Of a DNA stretch of 64,000 bases, positions 53,574 to 63,000 are shown one piece after another (the first letter of the stretch is position 1; each line of letters starts with the position of its first letter). Under the pieces are notes generated by a model. The model was not told where the DNA came from. It was given only the letters and a program-made list of their open reading frames with translations, and did not search any database. This DNA comes from Pontibacter populi (GTDB taxonomy: Bacteria; Bacteroidota; Bacteroidia; Cytophagales; Hymenobacteraceae): contig NZ_JAHWXQ010000002.1 in assembly GCF_019336435.1 (NCBI RefSeq), positions 1-64,000 on the forward strand, in the 5' to 3' direction. The translations under genes and the position numbers were made by a program.

Positions 53574-54980
53574 TTAGTTGATCTCCTGTGCTAAGGTTAA
53601 AGCTTTTCGTAAGGCCATCAGTTTGTTGTCTACTTCCTGAAGCTCGCTCTGTGGGTCTGATGCGGCCACAATACCGGCTCCTGCCTGGTAGTATAGTATA
53701 TAGTCTTTGCTCAGGAAAGAACGGATCATGATGGCGCTGTTGAAGTTGCCGTTAAAATCCAGGAAGCCGATACAGCCACCGTAAAAAGCGCGTTTTGTTG
53801 TTTCGTATTTATCAATTAGCTGCATGGCTTTGTGCTTTGGAGCTCCCGAAAGCGTGCCAGCCGGAAAGGTACTGGCCACCATTTGCAGCGAATCCTCCTG
53901 ACTGTGAAGTTGCCCGGACACTTTAGAAACCAGGTGAATAACATGCGAGTAATACTGAATCTCGCGGAAAGTTTCTACGGCAACACTATGGCCGTTGCGG
54001 CTCAGGTCATTGCGTGCCAGATCCACCAGCATCACATGCTCTGCATTTTCTTTCGGGTCGGCTAACAGTTTTTCAGCCAGGGCAGCATCTGCTGCATCAT
54101 CACCTGTTCTCCGGAAAGTACCTGCAATCGGGAAAATGCTTGCTTTGCCATCTTTAATTACAAGCTGCGCTTCCGGCGAGGAACCGAAAATCTTAAAGCT
54201 GCCATAATCAAAATAAAACAGGTAAGGCGACGGATTAATGGAGCGCAGCGCACGGTACACGTTAAACTCATCTCCCTGGAAAGCCTGCTCAAACCGACGG
54301 GATAGTACCAGTTGAAATACATCGCCCCGAAAGCAGTGCTCCTTTGCCTTCTGAATGTTTTTGAGAAAACCTTCGCTGCTGATATTGTAAGCTTCTGCTG
54401 CAGTGGTTTTGAAACTATAGCTCGGAATGTTTCGGCTGTTCAGCAGTGCTTCCAGTTGTGCAATGCCGTTGTCATCATCCTGGTTATAGTTGTGCGAGAA
54501 GATGTAAGCCTCGTTGGTGAAGTGGTTGATGGCGATGATATAGCGATACACGGCATAGTACAGATCCGGTAGTTGCTGGCGGTCAGGTCGCTGGCTCAAT
54601 TCAACATCTTCGTAGTAGCGGACCGCATCATAGTTCATATACCCGAACAACCCATTATTGATGAAGTTAAACGCATTTGATTCCACTTCAAAGCTTTGTG
54701 CAAAGGCTGCCAGTTGCGCCGGAACATTCGTTTCTTTAGTGATCGGCATCTGTTTTATAGTTCCGTCCGGAAAAGCCTCAGTCAGCACCTCGTTCTCGGC
54801 TTTTATACTTGCCATGGGGCTGCAGCAGATGTAGGAGAAACTGTTTTCAGCGCCGTGGTAGTCTGAACTCTCCAGCAAAATACTATTCGGGAATCGGTCG
54901 CGTAGCTTCAGGTATACGCTTACCGGGGTCAGCGTATCAGCCAGAAGGCGCTTATAGTTGGTGGTGATTTTATAGTTCAT
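53574..54980 (-). CDS. trpE: Anthranilate synthase component I
   Basis: A 468-residue chorismate-binding enzyme. The feedback-inhibition element LLESSDY is near residue 35, and chorismate motifs are GSSPEAQLV, IFPIAGTFRRTG, HVMLVDLARNDLSR and STFPAGTLSGAPKHKAMQLI. First gene of the trp operon, directly after the attenuator; 1 base from trpG. Confidence 0.96.
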   Translation of the reverse strand: MNYKITTNYKRLLADTLTPVSVYLKLRDRFPNSILLESSDYHGAENSFSYICCSPMASIKAENEVLTEAFPDGTIKQMPITKETNVPAQLAAFAQSFEVESNAFNFINNGLFGYMNYDAVRYYEDVELSQRPDRQQLPDLYYAVYRYIIAINHFTNEAYIFSHNYNQDDDNGIAQLEALLNSRNIPSYSFKTTAAEAYNISSEGFLKNIQKAKEHCFRGDVFQLVLSRRFEQAFQGDEFNVYRALRSINPSPYLFYFDYGSFKIFGSSPEAQLVIKDGKASIFPIAGTFRRTGDDAADAALAEKLLADPKENAEHVMLVDLARNDLSRNGHSVAVETFREIQYYSHVIHLVSKVSGQLHSQEDSLQMVASTFPAGTLSGAPKHKAMQLIDKYETTKRAFYGGCIGFLDFNGNFNSAIMIRSFLSKDYILYYQAGAGIVAASDPQSELQEVDNKLMALRKALTLAQEIN

Positions 54981-55006
54981 GGTCGGTTTAGAATCTGATA
55001 GAAAAC

Positions 55007-55041
55007 AAAAAAGCCTGCTGTCCAGTGAACAGCAGGCTTTT
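55007..55041 (-). terminator. Attenuator terminator of the trp operon
   Basis: On the minus strand AAAAGCCTGCTG and CAGCAGGCTTTT form a 12-bp stem followed by a T6 run (arms 55030-55041 and 55009-55020). The 5' arm extends to GCTGTTCAC (55033-55025), which can pair perfectly with GTGAACAGC (55101-55093) inside the leader ORF. Confidence 0.85.
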
Positions 55042-55068
55042 ATACCTTTGGTTGTATGCTATAGTATC

Positions 55069-55155
55069 TTATTTCTTCCTATACATAGCAGGGCTGTTCA
55101 CGATATTTTTCATAACGTGCCACCACCATGCTGTAAGATGAAGATTCTGAATCAT
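55069..55155 (-). CDS. trpL: Tryptophan leader peptide (AWWWHV)
   Basis: A 28-codon ORF, ATG at 55155 to TAA at 55069, reading MIQNLHLTAWWWHVMKN..., with three tandem Trp codons (TGG at 55128-55120). Trp is otherwise rare. Its 3' half holds the antiterminator arm, and the stop lies about 30 bases before the terminator hairpin. Layout is that of a classical trp attenuator leader. It is too short for most gene callers. Confidence 0.88.
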   Translation of the reverse strand: MIQNLHLTAWWWHVMKNIVNSPAMYRKK

Positions 55156-55193
55156 GTTTTGTTTATAGTTCGCTTTAATAGATTGCGATGTCA

Positions 55194-55224
55194 CAAATGT
55201 AAGCCCTCATTTTTCAAAAGCAAA
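55194..55224 (-). promoter_or_regulatory. trp operon promoter
   Basis: Minus-strand TTTG (55224-55221), an exact 19-base spacer and TACATTTG (55201-55194) give a perfect Bacteroidota promoter. Transcription near 55187 would give a leader of about 30 bases before trpL. Confidence 0.7.
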
Positions 55225-55302
55225 CTATACTTAAACTTTATTTTAAACTATAGTTATAATGATGCGTCATTTATTAAGCAAAACTTATTGATATTTAACG
55301 CA

Positions 55303-56397
55303 TTACAAGACCCCTTTTGTTGATGGCAAAGAAGAATCGTTCGGGTCTCGCTTCACTGCCATACGAATAGCCCGTGCAAACCCTTTAAAAATCGCCTCTA
55401 TCTTGTGGTGCTCGTTCTGTCCTTCGGCTTTAATGTTCAGATTACACTTGGCCGCATCAGAGAAGGATTTAAAGAAATGAAAGAACATTTCAGTCGGCAT
55501 ATCCCCTACTTTCTCGCGCTTAAACTCTGCATCCCACACAATCCAGGGCCTTCCACCAAAGTCTATTGCTACCTGCGCCAGCACATCATCCATGGGCAAG
55601 AGGAAACCATAACGGCTAATGCCTTTTTTATCGCCTAAAGCAACCAGAAATGCTTCGCCTAAAGCAAGACCTGTGTCTTCAATGGTGTGGTGCTCATCAA
55701 TGTGCAGATCGCCTTTCACAGCTATAGTTAGATCCACATTGCCATGGCGGGCCAGCTGCTCCAGCATGTGATCGAAAAAACCAAGCCCGGTTTTGATGTC
55801 TGATTTACCGGTTCCATCCAGGTTCAGGTCGATCTGGATATCGGTTTCTGAAGTCTGCCGGCGTATAGTTGCTTTGCGTGCCGGAAGCTTCAGGAAACGA
55901 TAAATCTCATCCCAGTCGTTGGTGCTCAGGGCAGCTTCTTCGCTCTGAAAATCGGCCAGCAGAATGGCTTTTGCACCCAGATTCTTTGCCAGCTGCACAT
56001 CCGTTAAGCGGTCACCAATCACGTAGCTATTCTCCAGGTCATACTCACCGGACAGGTAATTTTTCATCATGCCGATGCCGGGTTTGCGGGTTTCCAGGCC
56101 TTCGTGCTCAAAACTGCGGTCGATCAGGATATCTTCAAACTCCACACCTTCGCTACGCAAAATCTCCAGCATCTTGTTCTGGTAAGGCCAGAAAGTGTGT
56201 TCAGGATAAGAGTCCGTGCCTAGCCCATCCTGGTTGGTGACCATCACAAACTCGTAATCCAGTTCTGTAAATATCTTGCACAGATTGCGGATCACCTTCG
56301 GGATAAACTCAAACTTCTCAAAAGAATCAACCTGGTAATCAGTTTTCGGCTCAACCAATATGGTGCCGTCACGATCTATAAATAATGCTTTTTTCAT
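55303..56397 (-). CDS. hisB: Bifunctional histidinol-phosphatase/imidazoleglycerol-phosphate dehydratase
   Basis: A 364-residue fusion. N-terminal HAD phosphatase: [14 protein letters not shown] with Asp nucleophile, [13 protein letters not shown] and [18 protein letters not shown]-terminal [32 protein letters not shown] with metal histidines. Last gene of hisG-D-C-B; 83 bases after hisC, a gap with the dispersed TTTGTC word repeats. Confidence 0.96.
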   Translation of the reverse strand: MKKALFIDRDGTILVEPKTDYQVDSFEKFEFIPKVIRNLCKIFTELDYEFVMVTNQDGLGTDSYPEHTFWPYQNKMLEILRSEGVEFEDILIDRSFEHEGLETRKPGIGMMKNYLSGEYDLENSYVIGDRLTDVQLAKNLGAKAILLADFQSEEAALSTNDWDEIYRFLKLPARKATIRRQTSETDIQIDLNLDGTGKSDIKTGLGFFDHMLEQLARHGNVDLTIAVKGDLHIDEHHTIEDTGLALGEAFLVALGDKKGISRYGFLLPMDDVLAQVAIDFGGRPWIVWDAEFKREKVGDMPTEMFFHFFKSFSDAAKCNLNIKAEGQNEHHKIEAIFKGFARAIRMAVKRDPNDSSLPSTKGVL

Positions 56398-56480
56398 TTC
56401 TCTATATTTGATTTTGTGACAATAGACTATATGACAAAAAAATATTTTAGTCGTTTGCCCTTTGTCTAAAAATCTTTTGT

Positions 56481-57530
56481 CTATAAATTAAACTCCGAAA
56501 TCGCCTGGTATAGTTGCTGGTTTTCTTCGGTAGTGCCAACAGATACGCGCAGACAATTCTCGCAACCCGGTACGCTGGATCGGTTTCGTGTTACAATTCC
56601 TTTATCCAGCAGGTAACTATAGAGTCTGTTCGCATCTTTAACCTTCACCAGTAAAAAATTGGCATCCGAAGGGTATACTTTCTCAACTATAGCCAAGGTT
56701 GGTAAAGCCGCTTCCAGCATTTGCCTTTCCTGCACGATCTCTTCCACCATGTATTTCAGCTGCTCATCCAGATCCAGGGCTTTCAGTGCCAGTTCCTGCG
56801 TAGCTTCATTTATGTTGTAGGGCGGTTTTATTTTATCCAGTAGCGCGATGATCTTTTCTGAAGCGAAAGCCATACCTAAGCGCAAGCCCGCCATTCCCCA
56901 GGCTTTGGAGAAAGTCTGCAACACCACCAGGTTCGGAAAATCAGCTAAGCGCGTGGTCCAGCTCGGTGCATCCGAAAAATCAATATAGGCCTCATCCACC
57001 ACTACCAGTCCATCAAAATTATCCAGAATGGCTTCTATACTTTCCGATTTTATGCTGTTGCCTGTCGGGTTATTGGGTGAGCAGATGAAAATGATTTTAG
57101 TCGTATTCTTAACATTTCGCAACACTTCTGCCACCGGCAACTGGAAATCAGGCGTCAGCTGCACGGCATCCAGCTGCACATCGTTCAGGTTAGCCGATAC
57201 TTCATACATGCCATAGGTTGGCGGCAAATGCAGCATGCGGTCCTGGCCCGGGCGACAAACCATACGAAACAACAGATCAATCGCTTCGTCTGAGCCGTTT
57301 CCCAGGAATATCTGCGATGGGCGCACGCCTTTTATAGTCGCGATCTTGCTTTTCAGGGCTTTCTGGTGCGGGTCCGGGTAGCGGTTATAGTTGTCTCCGG
57401 CCAGGCTGCCCAGGTTATTTTCGTTGGCATCCAGGTAAACGCTGGCTGTGCCTTTAAATTCGTCGCGCGCCGATGCATAGGCTTTCATCTTCCATACATT
57501 CGGGCGAACTATAGTTTCCAGATCAAACAT
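56481..57530 (-). CDS. hisC: Histidinol-phosphate aminotransferase
   Basis: A 349-residue class I/II aminotransferase. ANENNLGS near 34, NPTGN near 154, DEAYIDFS near 180, and PLP lysine in [14 protein letters not shown] near 209. Directly abuts the hisD stop with no gap. Confidence 0.96.
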   Translation of the reverse strand: MFDLETIVRPNVWKMKAYASARDEFKGTASVYLDANENNLGSLAGDNYNRYPDPHQKALKSKIATIKGVRPSQIFLGNGSDEAIDLLFRMVCRPGQDRMLHLPPTYGMYEVSANLNDVQLDAVQLTPDFQLPVAEVLRNVKNTTKIIFICSPNNPTGNSIKSESIEAILDNFDGLVVVDEAYIDFSDAPSWTTRLADFPNLVVLQTFSKAWGMAGLRLGMAFASEKIIALLDKIKPPYNINEATQELALKALDLDEQLKYMVEEIVQERQMLEAALPTLAIVEKVYPSDANFLLVKVKDANRLYSYLLDKGIVTRNRSSVPGCENCLRVSVGTTEENQQLYQAISEFNL

Positions 57531-58811
57531 TTATAGTTTCTTTAATCTAATAGTTACTGCGTTTTTGTGCGCCTGCAAGCCTTCCGCTTCGGCCATTACT
57601 TCTATGGTTTTGCCAATCTGCTGCAAGCCTGACGGACTGATCTGCTGGAACGTGATCTTCTTCACAAAACTATCCAGCGACACGCCACTATAGGCACGGG
57701 CATATCCATTGGTTGGCAAGGTATGGTTGGTACCGGAAGCATAATCGCCGGCGGCTTCAGGTGTAAAGTTGCCCAAAAATACCGAGCCTGCGTTTACTAC
57801 ACCTGCTGCTATAGTTTCAAGATCCTCGATGGCAAGTATAAGGTGCTCCGGCGCATACAGGTTCGAGAAGTCCAGCATTTGCTGCGCATCTTCCAGAACG
57901 ATAGCCATACTGTTTTCAAGTGCCTGAGCCGCTACTGCTTCACGTGGCAATAGCTGTAGTTGCTTCTCAATCTCTGTAATTACCTGGTCAACTATAGTTT
58001 CGGATGTACTCAGCAATACCACCTGCGAATCCGGACCGTGCTCGGCCTGGGAAAGCAAGTCTGCCGCTACAAAAGCGGGATCAGCAGTTTCGTCTGCCAT
58101 TACCAGCACTTCCGATGGGCCGGCCGGCATATCAATGGCTACACCCAGTTGTGTTACCAGTTGCTTGGCCATCGTTACGTACTGGTTTCCGGGTCCGAAA
58201 ATCTTGCTTACAGCCGGAACACTTTCGGTGCCAAAGGCCATGGCGGCCACGGCCTGTGCGCCGCCAGCTTTAACTATAGTTTCGATGCCCAGCAAAGAAG
58301 CTGTGTACCGAATAGCCGGGTGAATGCTGCCATCTTTAGACGGAGGCGTACAAAGTATGATCTGCTTACATCCAGCCAGTTTAGCCGGAACACCCAGCAT
58401 CAGCAAGGTAGAAAATAATGGTGCCGTGCCTCCTGGGATGTATAAGCCTACTTTCTCGATAGCCACACTTTTGCGCCAGCAACGCACGCCAGGCATGGTC
58501 TCTACTATAGGCATCTGCTCAGCCTGCTGTAAATGGAACAACTGTATATTGCTATACGCCTGAAGTATCGCTTCTTTCAGTTCCTGACTTATTTCAGTTT
58601 CTGCTGCGGCCAATTCTTCCGGGGTTGCCAGTAATTGCGATGGTCGGTTGCCATCATACTTCTCTGCCAGTTGATACAAGGCTTCGTCGCCCTGTTCCTG
58701 CACCAGTTTAAAGATCTGGCGTATAGTTGGCTCCAGTTCCTGCAGGTCCTTTACAGGTCGCTTTGCCAGTTCCGGCCAAACTATAGTTTCAGGATATAAT
58801 ATCTTTTTCAT
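57531..58811 (-). CDS. hisD: Histidinol dehydrogenase
   Basis: A 426-residue HisD. GLYIPGGTAPLFSTLLM near 122, DMPAGPSEVLVMAD near 231, QAEHGPDSQVVL near 258, and NHTLPTNGYARAYSGVS near 371. Standard length. It starts within the hisG stop (TGATG overlap). Confidence 0.97.
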   Translation of the reverse strand: MKKILYPETIVWPELAKRPVKDLQELEPTIRQIFKLVQEQGDEALYQLAEKYDGNRPSQLLATPEELAAAETEISQELKEAILQAYSNIQLFHLQQAEQMPIVETMPGVRCWRKSVAIEKVGLYIPGGTAPLFSTLLMLGVPAKLAGCKQIILCTPPSKDGSIHPAIRYTASLLGIETIVKAGGAQAVAAMAFGTESVPAVSKIFGPGNQYVTMAKQLVTQLGVAIDMPAGPSEVLVMADETADPAFVAADLLSQAEHGPDSQVVLLSTSETIVDQVITEIEKQLQLLPREAVAAQALENSMAIVLEDAQQMLDFSNLYAPEHLILAIEDLETIAAGVVNAGSVFLGNFTPEAAGDYASGTNHTLPTNGYARAYSGVSLDSFVKKITFQQISPSGLQQIGKTIEVMAEAEGLQAHKNAVTIRLKKL

Positions 58812-59662
58812 CAGATGATCATTTTTTCGATTGGAACAACCAGGATGCCCTGTGCGCCAGAAGCTTTTAGTTTTTCAATGATCTCCCAGAAATCGTCTTC
58901 ATTTACCACTGAATGCAGGGAGCTCCAGCCTTCTTCTAACAACGGAAGTACAGTAGGAGATTTAACACCAGGCAGTAATTTGGATATCTCGGCTATTTTA
59001 TCGTTCGGAGCATTGAGCAGAATATATTTGGCGCGCTGGGCACGTTGCACGGCATTTATCCGGAACAATAATTTTTCAAGGATTTCACGTTTTTCTTCGC
59101 TCAACTCTTTATTTGCAATCAGCACTGCTTGTGATTTGAAAACCTGTTCTACTTCACGTAAGCCATTGCTAATAAGGGTGCTACCAGAGCTTACAATATC
59201 ACAGATAGCATCTGCCAGGCCAATGCTAGGTGCAATCTCCACAGAGCCGCTTATAGTATGAATATTAGCCTGCACACCTCGCTCCGAAAGGTAGGCCTGT
59301 AGCAGATTAGGGTATGAAGTCGCGATATTTTTTCCGTTCAGGTCTTCCACCGAACTATAGGAATCGCCCTTAGGCACGGCCAGCGACAGGCGGCATTTCG
59401 AGAAACCCAGCGCCTCTACTGTCAGGTCCTGCATTCCTTCCTCTACCAGCACATTCTGGCCCACAATACCAATATCGGCTACGCCATCGGCTACATAACC
59501 GGGAATGTCATCGTCTCTCAGGAAAAGGATCTCAAGGGGAAAATTGGTTGATTCTGTTTTAAGTTTCAGGCTGCTGTTTATGAAGGAAATTCCGCACTCA
59601 CGAATAAGATTGAGGGAATCGTCACTGAGCCTGCCTGACTTTTGTATGGCTATACGAAGCAT
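58811..59662 (-). CDS. hisG: ATP phosphoribosyltransferase (long form)
   Basis: About 283 residues, the long HisG with a C-terminal regulatory domain (SPTVLPLLEEGWSSLHSVV). RIAIQKSGRLSDDSL and VADGVADIGIVGQNVL, DICDIVSSGSTLISNGL are the catalytic-domain motifs. The ATG at 59662 begins the conserved strand; the longer frame runs through leader DNA. First structural gene of hisGDCB. Confidence 0.95.
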   Translation of the reverse strand: MLRIAIQKSGRLSDDSLNLIRECGISFINSSLKLKTESTNFPLEILFLRDDDIPGYVADGVADIGIVGQNVLVEEGMQDLTVEALGFSKCRLSLAVPKGDSYSSVEDLNGKNIATSYPNLLQAYLSERGVQANIHTISGSVEIAPSIGLADAICDIVSSGSTLISNGLREVEQVFKSQAVLIANKELSEEKREILEKLLFRINAVQRAQRAKYILLNAPNDKIAEISKLLPGVKSPTVLPLLEEGWSSLHSVVNEDDFWEIIEKLKASGAQGILVVPIEKMII

Positions 59663-59722
59663 AAATTTGAATTGAAAAGTATAAAATAGCGCGTTTATAC
59701 CTTGCATCCGGCAACGTATAAA

Positions 59723-59776
59723 TTGGGTATACACCCAAGGGGGCTATATGTCTATTGGATTCCTCTTACGAGGAAT
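59723..59776 (-). promoter_or_regulatory. Alternative hairpins in the hisG leader
   Basis: On the minus strand, ATTCCTC-GTAA-GAGGAAT (59776-59759) spans the leader stop codon, and TTGGGT-GTAT-ACCCAA (59738-59723) is followed by TTTAT. ATCCAA (59760-59755) can pair with TTGGGT instead, so the two states exclude each other. The terminator-like hairpin is weak compared with the other two attenuators. Confidence 0.5.
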
Positions 59777-59864
59777 GATGGAAATGATGTACGTGCGCAG
59801 CAGTACCGCAGGCAACAGAAAGTGCCGGTGCAGAAAGGGTGCTATGTAACGTAGTGTTGCGCAT
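59766..59864 (-). CDS. hisL: Histidine leader peptide (HVHHFHH), hisG operon
   Basis: A 32-codon ORF, ATG at 59864 to TAA at 59766, ending AAHVHHFHHSS, with five His in seven residues just before the stop. A promoter-like box lies only 10 bases upstream, so the mRNA may be nearly leaderless. The hairpins that follow could switch with ribosome position. Another His appears early (TTLHST). Confidence 0.75.
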   Translation of the reverse strand: MRNTTLHSTLSAPALSVACGTAAHVHHFHHSS

Positions 59865-59873
59865 TATGTGCTG

Positions 59874-59881
59874 CAAAAGTA
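59874..59881 (-). promoter_or_regulatory. -7 promoter element of the hisG operon
   Basis: Minus-strand TACTTTTG (59881-59874) matches TAnnTTTG. The -33 element is weak (TTTA, 15-base spacer). Confidence 0.45.
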
Positions 59882-59942
59882 AGCAGGATTTAGATGTAAA
59901 CTATAGTTTGCCCTAAAAGTTTTGAGAAATCCATCCAAAATA

Positions 59943-59988
59943 AACTGCAAAGTGCCGGCCCCCATACAGGAACCGGCACTTTGCAGTT
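59943..59988 (-). terminator. Terminator after the HYR/T9SS gene
   Basis: AACTGCAAAGTGCCGG (59943-59958) pairs perfectly with CCGGCACTTTGCAGTT (59973-59988), a 16-bp stem. It lies 20 bases past the stop, with only a weak T tail on the minus strand. Confidence 0.7.
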
Positions 59989-60008
59989 AAACAGATTTGG
60001 TTTTTAGT

Positions 60009-63000
60009 TTACTTGGTCAGCAGCATTTTAACCGACTTCATTCCGGATGGTGTGAGCAGGCGGGCGATGTAAATTCCCTTCGACAGGTTTTTGCCATCAA
60101 ACTCATACTCATACAGCTTGCCGGCTTTGGCTACGCCCATGTCTACTTTTCTGATCAACACGCCTCGCATATCATAAACTTCCAGCGAGTAGCTTTCTTC
60201 TTTTTCAAGGCTGAAAGCGATCGTTGTTCTGTCTGTGAATGTGTTCGGATAGTTGTAAAGCTGGCTGGTTTCCGCAGTTGTGGTAGTGCTTAGCTTGGTA
60301 GTTTTAGTTGCTACCGGAGCGTTAGACTTCACTTCGTGGATCACGATAGAGCCACCACTGATCGTTGTGGAAGGTACAGCGTTGTCACCTTTATCGGACA
60401 GACTCACATTGTTATCGTAAACGATGGCGCCATCTCTCCTGTTCCAGATCTTGATCCTGAACCTGTCTGCTTCCTGGCTTCCTTTTAAGTTGCCATCTTC
60501 CACAGACACCATGAAGGCATACTCTTCATTTCCGTTAATGCTGCCCACACCTTTATAGATGGCTTTATAACCGGCCACTACCAGCGACATGGCATCATGC
60601 GCAGAGCTCTTGAAGTTAAGATCGCCTGCCTTAAACTGGAATTCTGTGTTGCCATCTACCTGGTTCGAGCCTTTTTTGTATTTAGCGATGAAACCAAAAT
60701 TAGCTTTGCCTATAAGTGTCGGATTGGCAACATAAGCCCCTGGAGGAGAATCGATCCAGCCACCACCGGTTACGAAGCCACCATTCGGATCGTAGATAAC
60801 CACATAGTCGAATACTGTGCTTGTACTTTGGCCGCAATGGTCTGTTACTGTTAAACCAACCGAATACACACCGGCCTCTGTATATGTATGCGTAGCACTT
60901 ATAGGGGAGCCGCTGATAGTCTGTGTAGTATTTGTTCCATCACCCCAGGTCCATACTGCCGTGCTAATGTTCTCATCCGTAAATGAAGCATTTAGCGTAA
61001 CCGTAGAATTTAGCTGAACAGGTGAAGCCGGACCTGTAATTACAAGGTTAGAAGGCGTGTTATTCGTAACTGTTACCGTAAAGCTTTCAGTGGCTGAATT
61101 GCCCGCTTTGTCTTCAGTGGTATAAGTAACTGTGGTTGTACCAACCGGGAAAGTAGCACCTGGAGCAAGACCGGCAGTCATTGTTGGCGTAACACTTGAG
61201 CAGTTATCAGTAGTTGATACGTTATAGTTTACAACCGCGCCGCATTTATCCGGCTGCGTAGCTACTACGATGTTAGCCGGAACCTTAATTACTGGTGCCT
61301 CATCATCTGTTACAGTTACCGTCATTACATCGCTAGACGAATTACCTGCTTTGTCAGTGGCAGTATACGTGATGGTAGTTACACCTTGATTGAAGGTATA
61401 CTCTCCTACTTGTCCTGCACCACTGGCCGTAGTTGCTCCTGTCATTGCCCAGGTTACCTGTTTCACAGAGCAATTATCTGTAACAGTTGCATCCGGGATA
61501 GTTAAAGTTACTGTGCAGCTTCCATCATCTGTGCCTGCAGTCTGGTTGCTGGCTGCTGCTACCACTGGAGCTGTCTCATCTACAACCGTTACCACTTGTT
61601 TAGCAGTAGCTGTCAGGCCAGCTGCATCAGTCACAGTCCAGATCACTTCAGTATCGCCTAACGGGAAGGTTGCCGGTGCGTTGTTGGTCTCACTTGCCAC
61701 TTTACAATTATCGGCTGTAATTGGAGTTCCAAGCGCTACATCCGTAGCCTCGCACTGTGCATTGGCCGCTACTTTTACATTGGCCGGTGCTGTTATAGTT
61801 GGCGCCTGCGTATCTCTAACTGTAACTGTTTGAGTCACAGCAGTGGCTGGATTACCGTTGACGTCTGTTGCATTCCAGGTTATGGTGGTAGTACCTACCG
61901 GATATTGAGCATTCAGAGCAAGGTTATCGCTTCTTGTTCCCGTTGCTGGCTGTGCACCGCAATTGTCTGTTACCTCAGGAGCTGTGATGGAGATTGTTGC
62001 CCCACACTGGCCCGCATCTGCATCAGCTGTTACTGGCTGGGTAGCGGCGATTACCGGCGCTGTTACATCCTTCACAATTACATTCTGCGTAGCGGTTGTG
62101 CCGTTGCCATTGCCATCGTTAAAGGTCCAGGTAATTGTATAGGTACCCTGCTCATTATAAGTAAGCGGATCAGAAGTTGTTCCTGTCACCGTACCAGCAC
62201 AATTGTCGGTAGTGGTCGGTGCAGTAACTGTAACTGAACATTCGCCGGTAGCATCTGCTATAGTTGGTGTTACTGGTGCCGTAGCGTCTTTCACAATCAC
62301 CTGCTGGGTAGCTGTTGAAGTATTGCCGTTACCATCATTGAAGGACCAGGTAATGGTATAAGTGCCCTGCTCGGTATAAGTCAGCGGATCGCTGGTAGTT
62401 CCGGTGACGGTGCCTTTGCAATTGTCTGCAGCAGTTGGGGTAGTTGTAACTGTAACCGAACATTCGCCTGTAGCGGCTGCTATAGTTGGGGCAACTGGAG
62501 CCGTACGGTCTTCAACTGTTACAGTTTGAGTTACAGTGGCTTTCAGTCCGGCGGCGTCTGTTGCCGTCCAGGTGACAGTGGTAGTACCCAGTGGGTAGCT
62601 TTCTGGTGCGTCATTAGTTACTGTAACTCCGGCGCAGTTATCACTGGCAGTTGCCGAACCTAACACCACTCCGGTAGCCCTGCAGGAAGCATTCGCAGCT
62701 ACTTTTACATTGGCCGGCGCAGCTATAGTTGGATTTGTAACATCCTTCGCTGTCAGAACTACCTGTGCTTCATCTGTATTTCCGGCAGCATCTGTAGCCG
62801 TAACAGTTACCGTTATAGTCTGATTATGAGTTGCCTCTACTTCAGTGCCAACTGCAGGAGATTGCGTGATGGTTGTGCCCTGGCAATTGTCAGTAGCAGT
62901 TCCCCTTACATCAGGAATGGTTATGGTACAGTTTTCTCCCAGATTCACATTCTGATTGATGGCAGCTGTCAATACCGGAGCAGTCATATCTACAACAGTA

